A stretch of DNA of 64,000 nucleotides from Dysgonomonas gadei ATCC BAA-286 (lineage in GTDB: Bacteria; Bacteroidota; Bacteroidia; Bacteroidales; Dysgonomonadaceae): assembly GCF_000213555.1 (NCBI RefSeq), contig NZ_GL891982.1, forward strand, positions 209,910 to 273,909, given 5' to 3'. The first letter of the stretch is position 1. Each line of letters begins with the position of its first letter. The notes under the pieces are model-generated. The model was not told the DNA's origin, made no database searches, and worked only from the letters and a program-made list of their open reading frames with translations. Made by a program: the position numbers and the translations under genes. Shown piece by piece: positions 61,025 through 64,000 of the stretch.

Positions 61025-61738
61025 TCAATCCGTTCTCGATGTATATCCCGGCGGCAGAAACGGATAAGGATTCGGCTTAGGCTTTTCTACCGGAGCGGCA
61101 GATGGTTGCGTGACAGCTGGCTGTGCTTGCACTTGCTCTGCCTGCTCTTGCTCATTTTTCACTTTTACATACGCTTCGCTCCTGTGACCGTTGGTTCGTT
61201 CTTCTCCCAGTTTCCTGTCCACGGCCGCCACGATCTCCGGATCGAGCGCACCGCCAGAGCGGAAACCGTTCTCCTTTAATATCATCAGTTGCCGTCTGGT
61301 TTCCTCGTCCTGTACCTCTATGACTAAGGGACGCTTTTCCCTGCTTTCCAACCGTTGTTGCTCTTTCCTCCTTTCCTCACGGTCGAGTACGTACTTTATC
61401 GCGCGGATGCTTGGCGGGCAGAATTTCTTTTCCACTACACGGCACTTCTCCACATCCTCCACCGGATTGTTCTTGTCAGGGACGTATGTGACTTTTTCTT
61501 TTTTCTGTACATACCCTTCTAATAATTGTTTCAGTCCGATACGGGCATTTGCTATCAGCACTTCTTCCCTGCGGATAAACGCTTCTTCCACTTCTTCCTT
61601 AAATTCCGGTTTATTCTTTTTCCAGTCGTAGAAAGTCTGGCGGCTGATGCGTAAGATTTTACATATTTCAGATACTCCGTAAAGGTCTTGTTCAATCATC
61701 TCTACAATGCGTTCGGCGGTTTTGTTGTTATACTTCAT
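61025..61738 (-). CDS. Terminase-small-subunit-like helix-turn-helix protein
   Basis: A 237-residue protein. The N-terminal part (YGVSEICKILRISRQTFYDWKKNKPEF) is a helix-turn-helix as in phage terminase small subunits and some transposase-associated proteins. The middle is charged and helical (PPSIRAIKYVLDREERRKE) and the C-terminal 45 residues are rich in Pro, Gln and Ala, ending in PYPFLPPGYTSR. No terminase large subunit, portal or capsid gene is near, so it is an isolated phage- or element-derived gene. It borders a G+C-rich inverted-repeat region. Confidence 0.65.
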   Translation of the reverse strand: MKYNNKTAERIVEMIEQDLYGVSEICKILRISRQTFYDWKKNKPEFKEEVEEAFIRREEVLIANARIGLKQLLEGYVQKKEKVTYVPDKNNPVEDVEKCRVVEKKFCPPSIRAIKYVLDREERRKEQQRLESREKRPLVIEVQDEETRRQLMILKENGFRSGGALDPEIVAAVDRKLGEERTNGHRSEAYVKVKNEQEQAEQVQAQPAVTQPSAAPVEKPKPNPYPFLPPGYTSRTD

Positions 61739-61879
61739 AAGGCTTAAATATTAATGTTAATAATTAGTTTCTTATATAGATAAAGTTTTTTTGATAAATT
61801 TGAGGCTCGTGCGGACGTCCCGGTTATCGCTGCAAGTCCGGAGACTTGCGTCTAACCCGACGTAGCGAGAGACGCTACA

Positions 61880-61969
61880 CCCGCTGGCGCGGACTTCCAG
61901 TCCGTGTCTTGCTGACAGGGCAAAAATGTTTGCTACGCAACACACAGACGAGACGTCTGCGCCAGCGGG
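61880..61969. repeat. G+C-rich inverted repeat
   Basis: Arms CCCGCTGGCGCGGAC (61880-61894) and GTCTGCGCCAGCGGG (61955-61969) pair with one mismatch. Between them are GGACTTCCAGTCCGTG and TGCTACGCAAC patches. The composition is clearly more G+C-rich than the neighbouring genes. It may be a remnant of a mobile element. Confidence 0.6.
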
Positions 61970-62129
61970 GGGATATTATTATTGCTGTATAAAACGTTCG
62001 ATTTTTAGTTACAAGTTACTACGCCCTGTGAGCAGTTACGAGTTACGAGTCGGCTGACGCACGTGGGGCTAAAGCATGAAGAGCCTCTGTCCTGTCGACG
62101 CATCGCGATCCCGGCCTCGTCCCTCAGGC

Positions 62130-62260
62130 GGGGCACCCAATCCGCAAAGCGGAGGTGTAGGGCAAAATACGGTAGCTGCTATACTGGCCTGATAATCCGG
62201 CTATAGATGATTCCGTATTATTTTGCCCCACCGGAGCTGCGGTTTTGGGTCGCCGGGGGA
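62130..62260. repeat. Second G+C-rich inverted repeat
   Basis: Inner arms GGGCAAAATACGG (62160-62172) and CCGTATTATTTTGCCCC (62213-62229) are surrounded by outer imperfect arms (GGGGCACCCAATCCGC-like versus GCGGTTTTGGGTCGCCG). It has no ORF and is unlike neighbouring A+T-rich DNA. Together with 61880-61969 it fills the 720-bp gap between the terminase-like gene and the S41 protease gene. An AGTTAC repeat patch lies at 62006-62050. Confidence 0.6.
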
Positions 62261-62401
62261 TGCAGCCTTGATTTTTGTAACTTTTTATCAAGAAAAAGTT
62301 AAGAAAAACAAGCCGGATGGTGCGTTAGAAAAAATCGAACAATTTTACACTACAATAATCGCTTTAACAGCAAATTAGCACCAATAAGCAGATACAAAAA
62401 A

Positions 62402-62433
62402 ACAGAGTCACAAATTCTCACTTGCGACTCTGT
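62402..62433 (-). terminator. Intrinsic terminator of the S41 protease gene
   Basis: Stem ACAGAGTC/GACTCTGT with a 16-base loop and a T-run on the minus strand, 26 bp after the protease stop. Confidence 0.75.
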
Positions 62434-62458
62434 AATTACAATGTATAGTAATTATTCT

Positions 62459-64000
62459 TTATTTTCCTTGCAACAGGACTTCCACTGCTTTTTCCAATTG
62501 GCTGTCCTTGCCTTGTAATGTCGAAGCAGGATCATTATATATTTCAATATCCGGCTGCAATTCCTGATTTTCCAGATACTGCCCGCGCATATCTTTCACT
62601 GCTACCTGCGGAATACCGAAAACAATACCCGGATCGATCTGTGATTCCCACCATACTGCGGTCATCGTTCCCGGAACAGGCGTTCCTATCAACTTACCTA
62701 CTTTCAGTTCTTTATATAGCCACGGGAATCCATGCGCATTCGAATAATTATCTTCACACATCAATACGGCCGACGGTTTGGTCCATTTATTATACGGGTC
62801 ACTGCCTATATATTGCCCGCGAGGCTCGAAACGCTGATATTCTTTCCCACTGAGGAGGGTAACCAGATCGTCGTGCAACCAGCCTCCACCATTGTGGCGC
62901 GTATCTATCACTACAGCATCTTTGTTGCGGCAACGGCCCAGTAATTCGGAATATACTTCCCTGAAACTGTCGCTATTCATGCCACGCACATGTACATAAC
63001 CTATTCTTCCGTTCGATAGTTTATCTACCATCTGGCGACGTTGCTCTACCCAACGCTTATAAAGCAGGTTATTTTGTTCACCGTAAGAAACGGGTTTTAC
63101 CCATTCTTCTATCTCACTACCCGATTCGGATGTTTTAAATGTGAGTAGCACTTTTTTCCCGGCTTTTCCTACCAGCAAAGGATAATAATCCTGTCCCTTC
63201 ACTATCGGCTTGCCGTCTATCTTCAATATAACAGTCCCCTCTCCTATTTTCGTATTCGCATTGGTTAACGGTCCCTGATTAATGATTTCCTTAATCTTGA
63301 TACCATCTCCAAGATAGGCTTCATCGAAGAACGCTCCCAGAGAAGCTGTAGGCATCGGAGAACCCTGCCCGTAACTTCGTGCCCCGGTATGCGAGCCGTT
63401 CAGTTCACCCAGCATTTCCGACAACATTTCGGCAAAATCATTATTGTTATTGATATGAGGAAGGAAACGTTCATAAGCAGTTTTATATCCATCCCAATCC
63501 ACACCATGAAGGTCTGTTACATAAAACTTGTCTTTGACCTGCTTCCAGGCATGGTTGAAGATATAGCTGCGTTCCTCTTCGGGCTGATATTCAAACTGCG
63601 CGTTGATCTTGATAGGAGTCACGGTTCCGTTTTCCATATCTATTTTCTTCAGTTGGCCGCCTCCCAGCAACAGGATATTCTTCCCGATGCTGTCTGTATT
63701 CAGTTCGCCCGCTCCTGCTTCTTTTACCAATATCTTAGACGACTTATCTTTCAAGTCATACACCCACAAATCATAACCTTTCTCGAAACTGGTCAGGTAA
63801 TAAAGTTTATCACCCTTTTTATTGAGCATGGCATCTGCCAATGACGAAGAATTAGGAGTGAGGCGGATAATCCAGTCCCGTCTGTTATCCAGATTGAATT
63901 TCAGAGGTTTCACTTCTTTATCTTTCTTGTCGTCTTTTTTATCCTTCTTCCCCTTGCCGTCTTTCTTATCCTTATCTTTACCCTCTTCTTTTTTCTTATC
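62459..64000 (-). CDS. Tricorn-like S41 peptidase, C-terminal part (runs off the window)
   Basis: The frame is open to the window end, so the visible 513 residues are the C-terminal half of a protein that is typically over 1000 residues. At the visible N-side is a Lys/Asp-rich linker, then the end of a beta-propeller-type region (SSSLADAMLNKKGDKLYYL, a tricorn-like blade). Next come the C1 region, a PDZ domain (GEGTVILKIDGKPIV) and the S41 core (RIGYVHVRGMNS, VIDTRHNGGGWLHDD). The Ser in CEDNYSNAHGFPWLY is the probable nucleophile, followed by GKLIGTPVPGTMTAVWW. It is probably a periplasmic or cytoplasmic oligopeptidase. A GTG at 63913 is not the start. Confidence 0.88.
   Translation of the reverse strand, partial: DKKKEEGKDKDKKDGKGKKDKKDDKKDKEVKPLKFNLDNRRDWIIRLTPNSSSLADAMLNKKGDKLYYLTSFEKGYDLWVYDLKDKSSKILVKEAGAGELNTDSIGKNILLLGGGQLKKIDMENGTVTPIKINAQFEYQPEEERSYIFNHAWKQVKDKFYVTDLHGVDWDGYKTAYERFLPHINNNNDFAEMLSEMLGELNGSHTGARSYGQGSPMPTASLGAFFDEAYLGDGIKIKEIINQGPLTNANTKIGEGTVILKIDGKPIVKGQDYYPLLVGKAGKKVLLTFKTSESGSEIEEWVKPVSYGEQNNLLYKRWVEQRRQMVDKLSNGRIGYVHVRGMNSDSFREVYSELLGRCRNKDAVVIDTRHNGGGWLHDDLVTLLSGKEYQRFEPRGQYIGSDPYNKWTKPSAVLMCEDNYSNAHGFPWLYKELKVGKLIGTPVPGTMTAVWWESQIDPGIVFGIPQVAVKDMRGQYLENQELQPDIEIYNDPASTLQGKDSQLEKAVEVLLQGK

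Noticed and set aside
61191..61631. Plus-strand ORF of 146 residues opposite the terminase-like gene
   Set aside because: Ser/Arg-rich antisense translation without recognisable features.

Overview
The window is chromosomal DNA of a Bacteroidota species, probably order Bacteroidales and of the Dysgonomonas/Parabacteroides type. The genus is an inference. The order-level call rests on repeated exact matches to the Bacteroidota -7 box (TAnnTTTG), weak Shine-Dalgarno signals, TonB receptors with a carboxypeptidase-regulatory N-domain, families largely confined to this phylum (DUF4954, DUF4494, SulP-STAS, FemAB-like, two-component propeller proteins), and A+T-rich DNA.

Region 1 (1-15270) makes and imports cobalamin. 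A minus-strand operon of eight genes starts at a cobalamin riboswitch (about 13553-13842). It runs through a TonB receptor, an exported CbiK cobaltochelatase, a second siderophore-type TonB receptor, a PepSY membrane protein and three fused anaerobic-pathway enzymes (CbiH-CbiC, CbiE-CbiT, CbiG-CbiF). A fourth fusion (CbiJ-CbiD) converges on it from the other strand, and cbiA/cobB diverges from the riboswitch. The riboswitch has one arm lengthened by a long inverted repeat of GTTAAC units.

Region 2 (15300-34450) is mostly housekeeping and envelope genes: DUF456 protein, GH20 hexosaminidase, TPR protein, CPA2 antiporter, a large OmpA/TPR-like lipoprotein, a DUF4954 beta-helix protein, zinc-free bL31, a lactonase-family propeller lipoprotein, an MscS channel and a surface lipoprotein. 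A 153-bp MITE-like element with perfect 18-bp terminal inverted repeats and a 9-bp target duplication lies at 26213-26365.

Region 3 (34680-40480) is the best candidate for an undescribed system. A TetR regulator precedes a tight same-strand operon of eight genes: a small protein, outer-membrane phospholipase A, a membrane-anchored thioredoxin-fold protein with SxxC in place of CxxC, an InaA/WaaP-like lipid or LPS kinase, a FabH-type ketosynthase, a stand-alone LpxC, a small membrane protein and a winged-helix protein. Three palindromes of one design (TGAAC-N4-GTTCA) flank tetR and the operon start. I infer a regulated outer-membrane lipid or lipid A remodelling pathway.

Region 4 (40600-60700) holds RNase HI, alpha-phosphoglucomutase, a MarR-controlled RND efflux operon, a double GNAT protein, SulP, rubrerythrin, a FemAB-like transferase, tRNA-Ala(GGC), OxyR, a YggS-type PLP protein and DUF4494. 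Region 5 (61000-64000) has a terminase-small-subunit-like orphan, a G+C-rich inverted-repeat region and the C-terminal part of a tricorn-like S41 protease that runs off the window. Diverged non-coding repeats recur in several gaps (28972-29606, 51103-51595, 60952-60984, and shorter pieces at 3753-3824 and 62006-62050).
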